Origin: JAUWKC01 sp035527845
GTDB taxonomy: Bacteria > Planctomycetota > Phycisphaerae > Sedimentisphaerales > Anaerobacaceae
Length of the DNA stretch: 64,000 nucleotides
Reading direction: 5' to 3'
Assembly (NCBI GenBank): GCA_035527845.1
Contig: DATKZT010000019.1
Coordinates: 1-64,000 of the forward strand
The stretch's first letter is position 1. Every line of letters starts with the position of its first letter. The notes under the pieces are model-generated. The model did not search any database. It was not told the origin of the DNA and saw only the letters and a list, made by a program, of their open reading frames with translations. The translations under genes and the position numbers were made by a program. Below, piece by piece: positions 1-9,185 of this stretch.

Positions 1-394
1 GGGCAACAAGTCGGTCGCCTGCTACCAGATTGCCGGCCGAGAGGTAAAATGAACCCTGAGGCTGTTCTGCGAACACATCTGCACTCACTGCGAAGCAAGG
101 ATGTGTAAAGGCCGGGGCAAAATCGCCGTGCGTGCCGGCATGAATACACAGTCTTTAGGGTATAACCATTGACATGATCCCCATCGGTATTAAAGGTAGA
201 TAGTACGCCTATGCCGGACAACCATTGGGGTTTCATTGGCGGCAAGAACGTAAAAACGCCAGGGATTGCGGTCCTGACGTCGGCCGGTAGAAATTGTTAC
301 ATACGAAATTTGGCTATCGGAATACTCAGCAGTCAGCCTTTCTTCCACCGGACGAATATTATGAGTCTCTTTTCCCCAAAGCCGCCTGAGATTT
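1..394. other. Window edge; mostly non-coding, possible 3' end of a truncated gene
   Basis: No convincing complete gene lies here. Frame 2 is open from the window edge to a TGA at 50-52 and reads GNKSVACYQIAGREVK, which looks like a plausible protein C-terminus but is too short to assign. The rest, up to the end of the convergent oxidoreductase gene at 395, shows no recognisable motif. A 72-codon frame at 211-429 has no recognisable protein features and overlaps the end of a real gene, so it is not called. Confidence 0.3.
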
Positions 395-1741
395 CTATAG
401 TGTCCATCCCTTGCGATAAGGCGGATTGAGGTATTGATTGGCGTTTTCGCTATTAGTGAACCTCATGTTCTCGCCGTCCCAGTAGAGTTTCTCTTTACTA
501 CGAATGGCGATCAGGCCCAGTAATATGACCTCGGTAAGCAAGCCGCCATGCTCGACGAAGTCTGACCCGGCGGGTTTGCCGCCTTTGCAGGCATCGATCC
601 ATTCCCGGTGATGGCCCGGCGAGCGGGCAATGACCCTCGGGATCGAGCCGTATTCTTTCATCCTGGATTCCGGAATCAGTCTGTGCCCCAGAATCTTGCC
701 CTTATCACCGATATACAAGTTGCCATCACGGCCGTCCATCCTGCGCCCCGGCTCTAATTCCTCCGGCCGCGCCGGTATCATCCCCCCGTCCCACCAGGTC
801 ATCTCGACTGCCGGTCGAGAGCCTCGCGCGGGGAAATGATAGCGAACGATGGAGCCAAGCGGCGCCGATTCCTCGGCAATCTCGGGCGGCGCCATATCAT
901 TCGTCGAGCAGGCTTCCACCCACGCAGGATGGCCCAGATTCAAGGCCTTGAAGATAGCAGAAGACTGATGACACCCAATATCACCAAGGACGCCTGTTCC
1001 GAAGTCCCACCACCCACGCCACTTAAACGGCAGGTATGCGGGATTGTACGGTCTATAGGCCGCCGGGCCAAGCCAGAGATCCCAATCCAGCGTCTCTGGT
1101 ACAGGGGGAGTCTCTTCGGGCCGAGGGATACCGCGCGGCGTAATAAAGCCCTTACGTTTCGACCAGCCGTGGATCTCGCGCACGTCTCCGATGGCGCCGT
1201 CAAAAATCAACTCCTGCAAAAGCCGAGCCTCTTCGGAAGCCTGGCCCTGGTTGCCTAACTGGGTGGCCACCTTAGCTTCGCGGGCGGCCTCCGTGATTTT
1301 GCGGGCTTCGTAAACTGAGTGCGTTAATGGCTTCTCACAATAGACGTGCTTGCCCATCTTGATTGCCGTCATGGAGGCGACGGCGTGAGTGTGATCCGGC
1401 GTAGCTACCACGACTGCGTCGATCAGCTTGTGTTCTTTTTCCAGCATGACGCGGAAATCGGTATACCTGCCGGCTTTGGGATAGCGTTTGAACGTATCAG
1501 CGGCACGAACCTGGTCCACATCGCACAGGGCAACGATGTTCTCGCTGCTAACCTCGGCGAGATCACCTGCTCCTCGACCGCCGACGCCGATACCCGCGAT
1601 GTTGAGCTTCCCACTTGGCGGCGTGCGGCCCGGACCTCCCAGAACGTGCCGCGGCACAATTGTAAACGTCGCCACGCCTGCCGCACCCGATAGCACAAAA
1701 TCACGCCGATTCATTTTCTTTTTGCCGACTTCAGTTTTCAT
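395..1741 (-). CDS. Tat-exported Gfo/Idh/MocA-family oxidoreductase
   Basis: NAD(P)-dependent sugar or sugar-acid oxidoreductase of the GFO/IDH/MOCA family, predicted to be exported folded with its cofactor. The N-terminus has a Tat-like signal (NRRDFVLSG, a hydrophobic stretch, then VPRHVLGG). The Rossmann region follows (NIAGIGVGGRGAGDL), then the family motifs DHTHA and CEKPLTHSVYEAR, where the EKP lysine is catalytic in the family. The C-terminal half contains the GDIGCH segment common in planctomycete homologues. The start is set at 1741 because GGAGGTG lies just upstream of this ATG; an in-frame upstream ATG would place that Shine-Dalgarno inside the gene. It is separated from the next minus-strand gene (ruvX) by about 700 bp, so it is probably transcribed alone. 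Substrate unknown. Confidence 0.9.
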   Translation of the reverse strand: MKTEVGKKKMNRRDFVLSGAAGVATFTIVPRHVLGGPGRTPPSGKLNIAGIGVGGRGAGDLAEVSSENIVALCDVDQVRAADTFKRYPKAGRYTDFRVMLEKEHKLIDAVVVATPDHTHAVASMTAIKMGKHVYCEKPLTHSVYEARKITEAAREAKVATQLGNQGQASEEARLLQELIFDGAIGDVREIHGWSKRKGFITPRGIPRPEETPPVPETLDWDLWLGPAAYRPYNPAYLPFKWRGWWDFGTGVLGDIGCHQSSAIFKALNLGHPAWVEACSTNDMAPPEIAEESAPLGSIVRYHFPARGSRPAVEMTWWDGGMIPARPEELEPGRRMDGRDGNLYIGDKGKILGHRLIPESRMKEYGSIPRVIARSPGHHREWIDACKGGKPAGSDFVEHGGLLTEVILLGLIAIRSKEKLYWDGENMRFTNSENANQYLNPPYRKGWTL

Positions 1742-1977
1742 GATCACCTCCAACTTCATAAAAAAAGACTCTTCTTCGGCCTCGATGCCTGCATACTATT
1801 AGACTCAATCAAGGCCGTTGTTGCAACACTTCCTGAGTTTTAATTCCCTGAGTGCGCAATACGTTGTCGATTTAGCAAGTGTTAAATGCAATGCCCTTAT
1901 TAAGCCGCCTTGTGGGATGATTCGCCCTGCAACAAGGCGAATGTTGCCTTCGCAGACATTGTCCCATCCATAGAACG
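1742..1977. other. Intergenic, no gene seen
   Basis: Upstream region of the oxidoreductase gene and the left part of a gap that extends to 2459. I see no coding signal, terminator hairpin or clear promoter in this stretch. The neighbouring transposase remnant suggests it is old insertion-sequence territory. Confidence 0.4.
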
Positions 1978-2127
1978 ATGCGGGAAAAGTTAGTCAAGAT
2001 CGGAGCCAAGGTTGTAAGCCGTGCCCGCTATGTCACGTTTCAAATGCGGGGGGTTGCTGTGTCCGAATCTCTGCTCGATGAAATCCCTGGAAAGGCTTAT
2101 CAATTGAAGCCCATTCCAATCGGATAA
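1978..2127 (+). pseudogene. C-terminal remnant of an IS1380-family (DDE group 1) transposase
   Basis: A 49-codon frame ending in TAA reads MREKLVKIGAKVV, then SRARYVTFQM, then VSESLLDEI and LKPIPIG. The block REKLVKIGAKVV followed by RYVTFQM is the characteristic C-terminal segment of IS1380-type transposases as I know them. The catalytic DDE core and the upstream coding region are missing. The stretch downstream to about 2300 (with a GGCAGTGCGG run) may be the residual right end of the element, but I cannot define terminal inverted repeats. This is a dead insertion sequence in the otherwise gene-free gap between ruvX and the oxidoreductase gene. Confidence 0.6.
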
Positions 2128-2459
2128 GACTAATACGTCAAATTGCTGAAAAACTTGAATTTGTGAAGGCCAGAGCGGTCAAGGTCTGTGCAAAAAAAAG
2201 GGATTTGAGGCAGTGCGGGCCTAAGAATCCGGTCTGTCATATAAACGTTAATGAAGGTCTAAGAATTAGCGAAACCAGGCCAGAGGTAAAGCCCGTAGCA
2301 ATACCTCCGTAAGCGCCAACACAAGGGAAGTTTGTATATTTGCGACGGTGGCGAGGACAGACAATTTCTTCCGTCTACTTTGCAAGCTGTAGGGGATCAA
2401 ATGGGATGAACCCAGGTTCAAAATGTCGCTGGTGAATTGTGCGATTGATGGACATCATT
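2128..2459. other. Intergenic, possible residual insertion-sequence end
   Basis: No open frame with recognisable protein features. The first part probably belongs to the flank of the transposase remnant. The remainder, up to the end of ruvX, shows no clear hairpin followed by a T-run on the minus strand. Confidence 0.35.
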
Positions 2460-2867
2460 TCAGCGTTTTTTTTGTTCGAGGAAGGCTTCGAGAATCTCGG
2501 CGGCGGCAACCGCGTCAATGTGCTTTTTTTTCTTCTTGCGAGTTAATTCCGCCGCCGTGAGCTTCTCCTCGGCGCCGTAGCTGCTCAACCGCTCATCTTG
2601 AAAGTATACCGGAATAACAAGCACCTTTTCAAGCTGCTGCGCAAATTGGAAAACAAGTTTCGCCTGGCCGCCGGCGCTATCATCCATGTTCAAAGGAAGG
2701 CCCAGCACTATCGCCCCCACACCTTCCTTTGTGACAACATCCGCAATCTTCGCTGTCAGGTCCTGATGGCCCTCGATTACACCCAGCGGCGATGCTATGG
2801 TCTCGCCCGGGTCGCAAATCGCGAGCCCTGTTCGCTTCGCACCGTAATCTATTGCCAGATACCTCAT
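2460..2867 (-). CDS. ruvX: RuvX/YqgF-type Holliday-junction resolvase-like protein
   Basis: RNase H-fold nuclease of the YqgF family. Family members are proposed to process pre-16S rRNA 5' ends or act on Holliday junctions. The N-terminal strand AIDYGAKRTGLAI carries the first catalytic Asp. VLGLPLNMDDSAG and QDERLSS are the other family motifs, and the C-terminal helix has HIDAVAAAEILEAFL with the last acidic residue. A basic run (RKKKKKH) precedes this helix. About 135 residues is the usual length. ATG at 2867 is preferred over a GTG ten codons upstream because it matches the family N-terminus and has GAGGCGGTG just upstream. It is the last gene of a pgi-manC-ruvX run, 37 bp after manC. Confidence 0.9.
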   Translation of the reverse strand: MRYLAIDYGAKRTGLAICDPGETIASPLGVIEGHQDLTAKIADVVTKEGVGAIVLGLPLNMDDSAGGQAKLVFQFAQQLEKVLVIPVYFQDERLSSYGAEEKLTAAELTRKKKKKHIDAVAAAEILEAFLEQKKR

Positions 2868-2904
2868 TTCCACCGCCTCGTTCAATTCGCCGCCCACTCT
2901 CCTG

Positions 2905-3993
2905 TCAAAGAAATCTTTCCCTTCCGTGCTCCCTTATGAGATCGAGCAGCTCCTTCAGCCTGGTTGTCTGGCCGATATGACAGACGAGCGTTGCGTCGGG
3001 ACTGTGCGCTACAACCACATTGTCCAGGCCAATCGCGGCAATCAAATGCCCTTGCTCTTCTGTAACTATGATGCTGTTGCTGCAATCAAGAAGCTCGCTG
3101 ATGCCGGCCACCACTATATTGTTGTCCTTGTCCGCCTTGATAATATCCGCAAGGGCAGCAAAAGAGCCCATATCAAGCCAGCGACAGTCCAGACATATCG
3201 CAAAGACTCTCTCGGCCTTCTCCATCACCGCGTAGTCTATGCTGATTTTTGGCAGCTTGACAAACCAATCCTGGAGTATCTGCTTCTGGTTTGGGCCATC
3301 CCATCCTCTCTGAATCCTCTGCAACGGCTCACGCGAGTCAGGCAACAACTCCTCGAGCCTGGCCAGAATCGTTTTTGCCTTCCATACAAACATCCCGGAA
3401 TTCCACAGGTAGTTCCCGCCGGCGACATATTCCCGAGCCGTCTGCTCATCGGGTTTCTCCTTGAACGCCTCAACCACACGAATCTCATTTGTACAGCCCG
3501 CATGTTGCCGGCCACCCACGCATCTTATATAGCCAAGCTGAGTACTCGGATAGGTCGGTTGTATCCCGAAAGTCACCATGTCCTGCGGATTATCATTCAC
3601 ATACCGCAGGGCGTCTTTGAGCGCCTGCTGCAATACCTCGGGCGGCTCTATCATCTGGTCGGCGGTAAGCACCGCCATAGTCGCGCCCGGGTCATATTTT
3701 GTCAGCACGCTGGCCGCCAGGCCTATGGCGCCCGCGGTGTCGCGGACCGCCGGCTCGGCAATGACATTATCAAACGGCGCCTCCGGCAAATTTTCGCGTA
3801 TGATGTCTGCGTAGCCGGCGTTGGTCAGGACAATTATGTTCCTCCTGTCGAAAATCGGCAGCAGCCGCTCGAAACAACGACGCAAAAGCGTCTGGCCGTC
3901 GATAAGCTTCAAGACCTGCTTGGGACGTTTCTCCCGGCTAAGCGGCCACAGTCTCTTTCCCGTGCCGCCCGCCATTATCACCGCATAATCCAT
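2905..3993 (-). CDS. manC: Mannose-1-phosphate guanylyltransferase
   Basis: Makes GDP-mannose from mannose-1-phosphate and GTP, the activated sugar for mannosylated glycans and GDP-fucose. The N-terminus has the nucleotidyltransferase signature MAGGTGKRLWPLSREKRPKQ; LTADQMI and the FKEKP segment follow, and NSGMFVWKA is typical of the family. At 362 residues it is the monofunctional form without the C-terminal phosphomannose isomerase domain of bifunctional ManC/AlgA. It lies 41 bp downstream of pgi, which supplies fructose-6-phosphate balance for the same sugar-nucleotide route, and is followed by ruvX. Tight spacing suggests one transcript. Confidence 0.93.
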   Translation of the reverse strand: MDYAVIMAGGTGKRLWPLSREKRPKQVLKLIDGQTLLRRCFERLLPIFDRRNIIVLTNAGYADIIRENLPEAPFDNVIAEPAVRDTAGAIGLAASVLTKYDPGATMAVLTADQMIEPPEVLQQALKDALRYVNDNPQDMVTFGIQPTYPSTQLGYIRCVGGRQHAGCTNEIRVVEAFKEKPDEQTAREYVAGGNYLWNSGMFVWKAKTILARLEELLPDSREPLQRIQRGWDGPNQKQILQDWFVKLPKISIDYAVMEKAERVFAICLDCRWLDMGSFAALADIIKADKDNNIVVAGISELLDCSNSIIVTEEQGHLIAAIGLDNVVVAHSPDATLVCHIGQTTRLKELLDLIREHGRERFL

Positions 3994-4034
3994 CGCGAAA
4001 ATCCTTTCACCGACTCACCATTATCTACAAGACG

Positions 4035-5444
4035 TCAGACCAGGTAGTCTGAATCAATCTCCGTCAGAGGCTGAATCTGCTCAGACAGGTCCTCATATCC
4101 GGCCCTGCCCATCAGGGCAAAGGTAGCCTCCTTGCCCAGTTCGACTGCCGGCTGGTCGTAAGCGTTAATCCTGAACAAAGCCGCGGTCAAAGAAGTCGTC
4201 ACCTCGAACAAATAAATGAATTGGCCCACCGTATGGGCGTTCACCTCATCGAAAACAATTGTCAGGCACGGGCGACGGCTCTGCAAAAGGGCATACTCCG
4301 TCGCTCTCTTCTCGCTGTTAAGCAGGTTGCTCAAATCCTCCCCTGCCAGGAAACCAAGCTCGGGTGCACAATCCGGGGCGGGGCCTATCTTGAGGTCTCT
4401 TTCAAAATTATCGACTTGCAGAAAAGTAAACAATTTGTCGTTGGGCCCCTCACGATACAACTGCACCTGGCTGTGCTGGTCGGTAGTGCCCAACGCCTTG
4501 ACCGGCGTCGGACCAACATGGATCTCATTGCCGCTCAAATCATTTGCCTTGCCAAGACTCTCGGCCCACAGTTGCCTGTACCAGTCCGCCAGATCCTTGA
4601 GGGCGTAGCTGTAGGGCATCATCACCGCGATTCTCTTGCCACGATTATAGAACTCGTAGTGTACGGCTGCGTTTATGACCGACGGATTCCGGTAGAAATC
4701 TTCATTACTGACTCGGGCGTCCATGTCCCTGGCGCCGGCCAAAAGCGAATCGATGTCGATGCCACACATAGCCGCACTGAACAGGCCGACGGCGCTCAGC
4801 ACACTGAACCGTCCCCCAACACCCTCCGGCACCTCCAGAGACCGCAGCCCGTCATGCGCGACGATATTGTGAAGCGTCCCCTGCGTGGGGTCGGTCGTGG
4901 CAATTATGCGGTCCTTGTAGCCATTCGTGCCGAGTTTGTCCAGAAGCATTTGTCGGACAATCATGAACTGGCTTGCGGTTTCGGCCGTTCGCCCGGATTT
5001 GCTGATTACATTAAATACCGTCTTATCCAGCTTGTCCCCAATCCAATCAAGAAATGAAGCAAGCTGCGGCGGATCAACGTTATCAAAGACAAAAAGCCGT
5101 GGGCCGGTCCGCTGCTTCTCGTCCAGATTGTACACATAGGGATTAAGCGCGGTCTGCAAGGCAATATTGCCGAGGGCCGAACCCCCGATGCCTAAGACAA
5201 CCAGATTCTCACAGCCATCTTTCAGCTCGGCCACAAGCCCCTTGACCTGCTGCGGCGTTCGCTCCTTGTAAGGCAGGTCCCGATAGGGCGTCTGGCCGGC
5301 AGCCCGCTGCTCGTTCAACTTCTTAATCAACGGCGAGGTTTTCTGCTCAAGCGCTCTTAGCTGTGCGGAACTGATACCATGCTCATCCGCTATGATTTCA
5401 GCAGTGACGTTCTTATAGTAAAGCTTGATTTGTGATTCGGCCAT
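4035..5444 (-). CDS. pgi: Glucose-6-phosphate isomerase
   Basis: Interconverts glucose-6-phosphate and fructose-6-phosphate in the cytoplasm. Seen: VVLGIGGSALGNIALQTAL (phosphate-binding N-domain), NVISKSGRTAETASQF (sugar-phosphate loop), GVGGRFSVLSAVGL, and LGTTDQHSQVQLYREGP with the conserved His. About 469 residues suits the bacterial short PGI. The start is ATG at 5444, preceded by AGGGGG; the longer in-frame extension encodes no family sequence. It sits 52 bp after the Tat-exported isomerase-like gene and 41 bp before manC, as the first gene of a sugar-phosphate operon. Confidence 0.95.
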   Translation of the reverse strand: MAESQIKLYYKNVTAEIIADEHGISSAQLRALEQKTSPLIKKLNEQRAAGQTPYRDLPYKERTPQQVKGLVAELKDGCENLVVLGIGGSALGNIALQTALNPYVYNLDEKQRTGPRLFVFDNVDPPQLASFLDWIGDKLDKTVFNVISKSGRTAETASQFMIVRQMLLDKLGTNGYKDRIIATTDPTQGTLHNIVAHDGLRSLEVPEGVGGRFSVLSAVGLFSAAMCGIDIDSLLAGARDMDARVSNEDFYRNPSVINAAVHYEFYNRGKRIAVMMPYSYALKDLADWYRQLWAESLGKANDLSGNEIHVGPTPVKALGTTDQHSQVQLYREGPNDKLFTFLQVDNFERDLKIGPAPDCAPELGFLAGEDLSNLLNSEKRATEYALLQSRRPCLTIVFDEVNAHTVGQFIYLFEVTTSLTAALFRINAYDQPAVELGKEATFALMGRAGYEDLSEQIQPLTEIDSDYLV

Positions 5445-5496
5445 GCTGATTTCCCCCTCTAATCGGCCTGGAGCAAACCTGCCCCAATATGTCAAC

Positions 5497-6963
5497 TCAA
5501 ATCGCCTCGTTAACCAAATTGACGTCTGTAAACCTGGAAAAATACTCAAGCTCTCGGGCAATATCTCCATAGCATGTCACGCGGTGCAGTCCATGCGACC
5601 AGTTTTGCCACAGCTTCCTCGCATCGCCATCCACCCTCACGGCAATCTTGGTCCGGCAGCCCCGATCGTCCTTGAGCGAAACTGGCGTTGCAACGATTTC
5701 GCCCGTGAAATACAGCAGCAGGTCGGTCCCGATCAGCTCTGCCTGGGTAACTCTCTGGCCGATGCGCATCTGCACCTGTGGTACAGCGCCCTCGCGGCGT
5801 TCCATAATTGTCCGCAGCTTGTACGGCGCCGCCGGTCCGTCCGGGCCGTCCATTTTGGTTGTCCCCAGACAATGGGCCAGTATCGCCGTATTGTTGGACT
5901 CGTCTATCGTCGGGTCGCTGATAAAGCCGGGCCTTCCCACGAGTCCCTGGAATATTATGTGCGTCATTGCATCCTGCAACTTCGATTCGCAAATCCCGCC
6001 CAGGCCCATGTTGTTGAGCCTCGTAAAACCGATACAGGGAAAGGCGTACGACCGACAGAGGGGCTCGAACATGCTGCCGTAACAATCCACGGTAATAACG
6101 GTAGCGTTTTCTTCATCCAGCAGCCTTTCGAAGGCGAGCGCCATTTTACAGGATTTGAATATGTCCTGTCGCGAGGGCTCGACGACCTTAACCGCACCTT
6201 TTGTCCACCGCTGTGCCTCCGCGTTTGCCGCATTGTCGTCAACGCCGTTGTAAGCGGCCAGCACCTGGTTGAGCTCTATCCGTTTGATCTCGGCGCCGAA
6301 CTTGTTTTTTATATTCGCAACGTATTCCTGACGTCCTTCGGACCAGGATGACCTGACATCAAGAATCTTTGCCTCTCTGAGATGATGAATCGCCCGAAAA
6401 GGTCTTATCGCAACTGCCATCTGCCTGTAATCACTGGTCAATACACATTCGAGCCTGGCCCCTTCCGGCTGGTGCTGCAGACCGCCAAAGCCCGTCCACT
6501 GGTGCCCGGAATATGGAACCGCAAAGACGACCGTCGGCTTTTGCGCCTTGAGAATTTCTTTAAGAACGCCCCCCGTCCCCATAGTCAGGTGAATCACGAG
6601 GATGCCATCAACGTCGCCGAGTCGGCTCGCCAGCTGCTCAACCTCTGCGGGCGAAGAAACCAGCTCGTCCACAACAAAATCCACGTCGGACATCTCGCTT
6701 TTCAGTTTTGCAAACTCAGATTCGTACCGTGCGATTTCGGCTTTCAAATCCAAATTGGGCTTGGGCCAATAGGGATTATCCGGCTTGCCCATGTAAAGCC
6801 TGGCCACCTTCACCTTCGTGCTTCGGCAGCCGGGACTGACGAGCTTCGGCCCCATTACTTTATTCAAGGAAGTTGTTCCATGGCAGCCGACCCCCACAAT
6901 ACACAAGGCCCCGCCCGCTATGGTCAGCTCCAAGAAGTCCCTGCGATTAATTTCACTTTTCAT
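5497..6963 (-). CDS. Tat-exported L-fucose/L-arabinose isomerase-like protein
   Basis: About 488 residues. It begins with a twin-arginine signal (INRRDFLELTIAGGALCIVG) followed by a Cys (GVGCHG) that could be a poor lipobox, so the mature protein may be periplasmic or lipid-anchored. The body resembles the FucI/AraA fold: an N-terminal domain with VDFVVDELVSSPAEVEQLA and DGILVIHLTMGTGG, a middle part with ITVDCYGSMFEPLCRSYAFP and NNMGLGGICESKLQDAM, and a C-terminal domain with CLGTTKMDGPDGPAAPYKLR. Exported versions of such proteins are common in planctomycetes, but their substrate is not known to me. I call fold and export, not activity. It lies between pcrA and pgi in the same orientation. 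Confidence 0.7.
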   Translation of the reverse strand: MKSEINRRDFLELTIAGGALCIVGVGCHGTTSLNKVMGPKLVSPGCRSTKVKVARLYMGKPDNPYWPKPNLDLKAEIARYESEFAKLKSEMSDVDFVVDELVSSPAEVEQLASRLGDVDGILVIHLTMGTGGVLKEILKAQKPTVVFAVPYSGHQWTGFGGLQHQPEGARLECVLTSDYRQMAVAIRPFRAIHHLREAKILDVRSSWSEGRQEYVANIKNKFGAEIKRIELNQVLAAYNGVDDNAANAEAQRWTKGAVKVVEPSRQDIFKSCKMALAFERLLDEENATVITVDCYGSMFEPLCRSYAFPCIGFTRLNNMGLGGICESKLQDAMTHIIFQGLVGRPGFISDPTIDESNNTAILAHCLGTTKMDGPDGPAAPYKLRTIMERREGAVPQVQMRIGQRVTQAELIGTDLLLYFTGEIVATPVSLKDDRGCRTKIAVRVDGDARKLWQNWSHGLHRVTCYGDIARELEYFSRFTDVNLVNEAI

Positions 6964-7037
6964 ATCAATCCCCTTCACATTGCTAAACTGCAATCATCCT
7001 CAAATACCAACGCCACAAAAGGCCACGCACTGAAACG

Positions 7038-9167
7038 CTAACCCTTTGAAAGATTGGCATATTTTACCATTAACGTTTTGATCTGTCCCGTGTTAAATCT
7101 GACGATCACCACGCTGTTTTCCCCCATATCAACATACTCTTTGACCCTGCCAATGCCGAAAGACTCATGACGAACGGCCTGTCCGGCCACAAACCGCGGC
7201 AGGCTCCCAGCCTCTTGTTGGTCGTCTGCGTCATCAACGCAGTAAGGTTCATCCTGTTCGTGAGCTTCTCCGGCGTCAATCCCCAGCTCATCCAGAAACT
7301 GAGAACGTATCGTTCGCAGCATCTGGCCTCTGAAGGTTCGGTACCGGGCCCAGCTTATGTTAAGGTGCGTCTTGGCGCGGGTCATGCCCACAAAAAGCAG
7401 GCGGCGCTCTTCTTCCATTTCCTCCTGGTCGTCAAAGCTCCTCTCGTGCGGCAGCAAGCCGTCCTCCAGACCGATGATAAAGACATTCTCGAATTCCAGC
7501 CCCTTTGCCGCGTGGAGAGTCATCAGCGCCACTCGCTCGCTGCTCGCATCGTATGAATCGGCGTCACTGAAAAGCGCCACCTGCTGAAGGTAATCCAGCA
7601 GCGAAGGGTCTTCGGCCTCTGCGTCATATTGGACCGCCGCATTTATCAGCTCCTCGACGTTCTCCAGCGCCCCCTGTTCTTTCACGGCGCCCATCTCCAA
7701 CGAACTCTGCAGCCCCGATTCGCAGAACACTCGCGCAATAAGGTCCGCCGCCCTGCCGTCGATATCCGGCTTGAACTGCTCCATCATACTTACAAAAACC
7801 GTTATCTTGGCCCTGGCCGCTGCGGAGATATCGCTGATACTTTCCGCCCTTTTGCATGCCTCGTAAAGAGTAATCCCATTCTCGCCGGAATAACCCCGAA
7901 TCCGCTCGATGGTGGTCTTTCCTATCCCCCGCGCCGGCGTGTTGATAATACGCATCAGCGCCACCTCATCGCTCGGATTGACCAGCACCTTCAGGTATGC
8001 CAGCACGTCCCGGATTTCCTTGCGATTATAGAACTCCACCCCCCGAACCACCTGATACGGCGTCTTATTCCGGATAAAAGCCTCTTCCAATACTCTGCTC
8101 ATGGCGTTGACACGGTAGAATACCGCGGTCTCGCGCAGCATCGCCCCCTGCTCGGTCAGCTCTTTTATCCGCTGCACAACCTCCTGGGCTTCGGCGGTTC
8201 CATCCTCGAACACGCTCAGGTCAACATCGACGCCCTCCGGCTTTGTCGCAAGCAGCTTCTTTTCTTTTCGGCTCTTATTGAACGCTATCAACTTGTCCGC
8301 CGCCGCCAGAATCTTGCCCGTGCTGCGAAAATTCTCCTCAAGTTTCACTACGACAGCATCGGGCCAGTCCTTTTCAAACGCCAATATGTTGCGGATGTCG
8401 GCGCCGCGCCATCGATAGATCGACTGGTCCGGGTCGCCGGTCGCACAGATATTGTTATGGCCGGAAACCAGGGCCTTGGCGATTCTGTACTGAGCATGAT
8501 TGGTGTCCTGGTACTCGTCAATGAGCAGGAAGCTGAAGCGATTGCCCATCTCAAGACACACGTCGGAATGTCTTTCAAGCAGGAAGGCTGTTTTCATCAG
8601 CAGGTCGTCGAAGTCCAGGCCGTTGCGCTCCTTCAAAAGCCGTTCATAGCGGGAATATATTTGGGCCAGAGTCTTCGAAAAGAAATCGTCGGCCTGCCCC
8701 TTGAAAGCTTCGGCATCCACGAGGTTGTTTTTGAGCGCCGATACCGCTTCGAGCATCCTCGCCGGGGAGAAGTTCGCCGCATCAAGCCCGCAATCCTTCA
8801 CCGCCTGCTTCATACACCGGGTCTGGTCGGACTCATCGTACACGCTGAAGCCGGCACGTACGCCGGCCTGTAGGGCGTACCGTCGCAGAATTCTGACACA
8901 CAGCGAGTGAAATGTGCTTATATGGGCCCCGGCCGAAGCGCCGAGCGTGATCGCCCTTTGCCGCATTTCGCTGGCGGCCTTGTTCGTAAAAGTTATGGCG
9001 CAGATATTGTGAGGTCGCACGCCGGCGTCTATAAGCGCCGCAATCCGATAAGTAATGACCCGCGTCTTTCCGCTGCCGGGCCCCGCAAGAACCAGTAGAG
9101 GCCCCTCAATATGAAAAACAGCTTCACGCTGTGAGGTGGTCAGTTGCTCGTATAGCGCATCCTGCAT
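7038..9167 (-). CDS. pcrA: UvrD/PcrA-type superfamily 1 DNA helicase
   Basis: 3'-5' DNA helicase for repair and replication-fork maintenance. Motifs in order: TSQREAV (Q motif), VLAGPGSGKTRVITYRIA (Walker A), AITFTNKAASEM (Ia), LLIDEYQDTNHAQ (Walker B), ATGDPDQSIYRWRGAD (III), LEENFRST (IV), VALMTLHAAKGLEFENVFI (V) and EERRLLFVGMTRAK (VI). The C-terminus (FGIGRVKEYV to the end) is the Tudor-like tail typical of PcrA. 709 residues is normal. It starts 18 bp after the end of the upstream helical-repeat protein gene. Confidence 0.95.
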   Translation of the reverse strand: MQDALYEQLTTSQREAVFHIEGPLLVLAGPGSGKTRVITYRIAALIDAGVRPHNICAITFTNKAASEMRQRAITLGASAGAHISTFHSLCVRILRRYALQAGVRAGFSVYDESDQTRCMKQAVKDCGLDAANFSPARMLEAVSALKNNLVDAEAFKGQADDFFSKTLAQIYSRYERLLKERNGLDFDDLLMKTAFLLERHSDVCLEMGNRFSFLLIDEYQDTNHAQYRIAKALVSGHNNICATGDPDQSIYRWRGADIRNILAFEKDWPDAVVVKLEENFRSTGKILAAADKLIAFNKSRKEKKLLATKPEGVDVDLSVFEDGTAEAQEVVQRIKELTEQGAMLRETAVFYRVNAMSRVLEEAFIRNKTPYQVVRGVEFYNRKEIRDVLAYLKVLVNPSDEVALMRIINTPARGIGKTTIERIRGYSGENGITLYEACKRAESISDISAAARAKITVFVSMMEQFKPDIDGRAADLIARVFCESGLQSSLEMGAVKEQGALENVEELINAAVQYDAEAEDPSLLDYLQQVALFSDADSYDASSERVALMTLHAAKGLEFENVFIIGLEDGLLPHERSFDDQEEMEEERRLLFVGMTRAKTHLNISWARYRTFRGQMLRTIRSQFLDELGIDAGEAHEQDEPYCVDDADDQQEAGSLPRFVAGQAVRHESFGIGRVKEYVDMGENSVVIVRFNTGQIKTLMVKYANLSKG

Positions 9168-9185
9168 AGGCCAAGCCTGCTGTTT

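Noticed and set aside
2926..4047. Long plus-strand frame opposite manC
   Set aside because: It lies exactly opposite manC, has no recognisable domain, and its length follows from codon bias of the real gene.
4221..5057. Plus-strand frame opposite pgi
   Set aside because: Antisense to clear glucose-6-phosphate isomerase motifs; no family features.
7629..8873. Plus-strand 414-residue frame
   Set aside because: Antisense to pcrA helicase motifs; composition is typical of a shadow frame.
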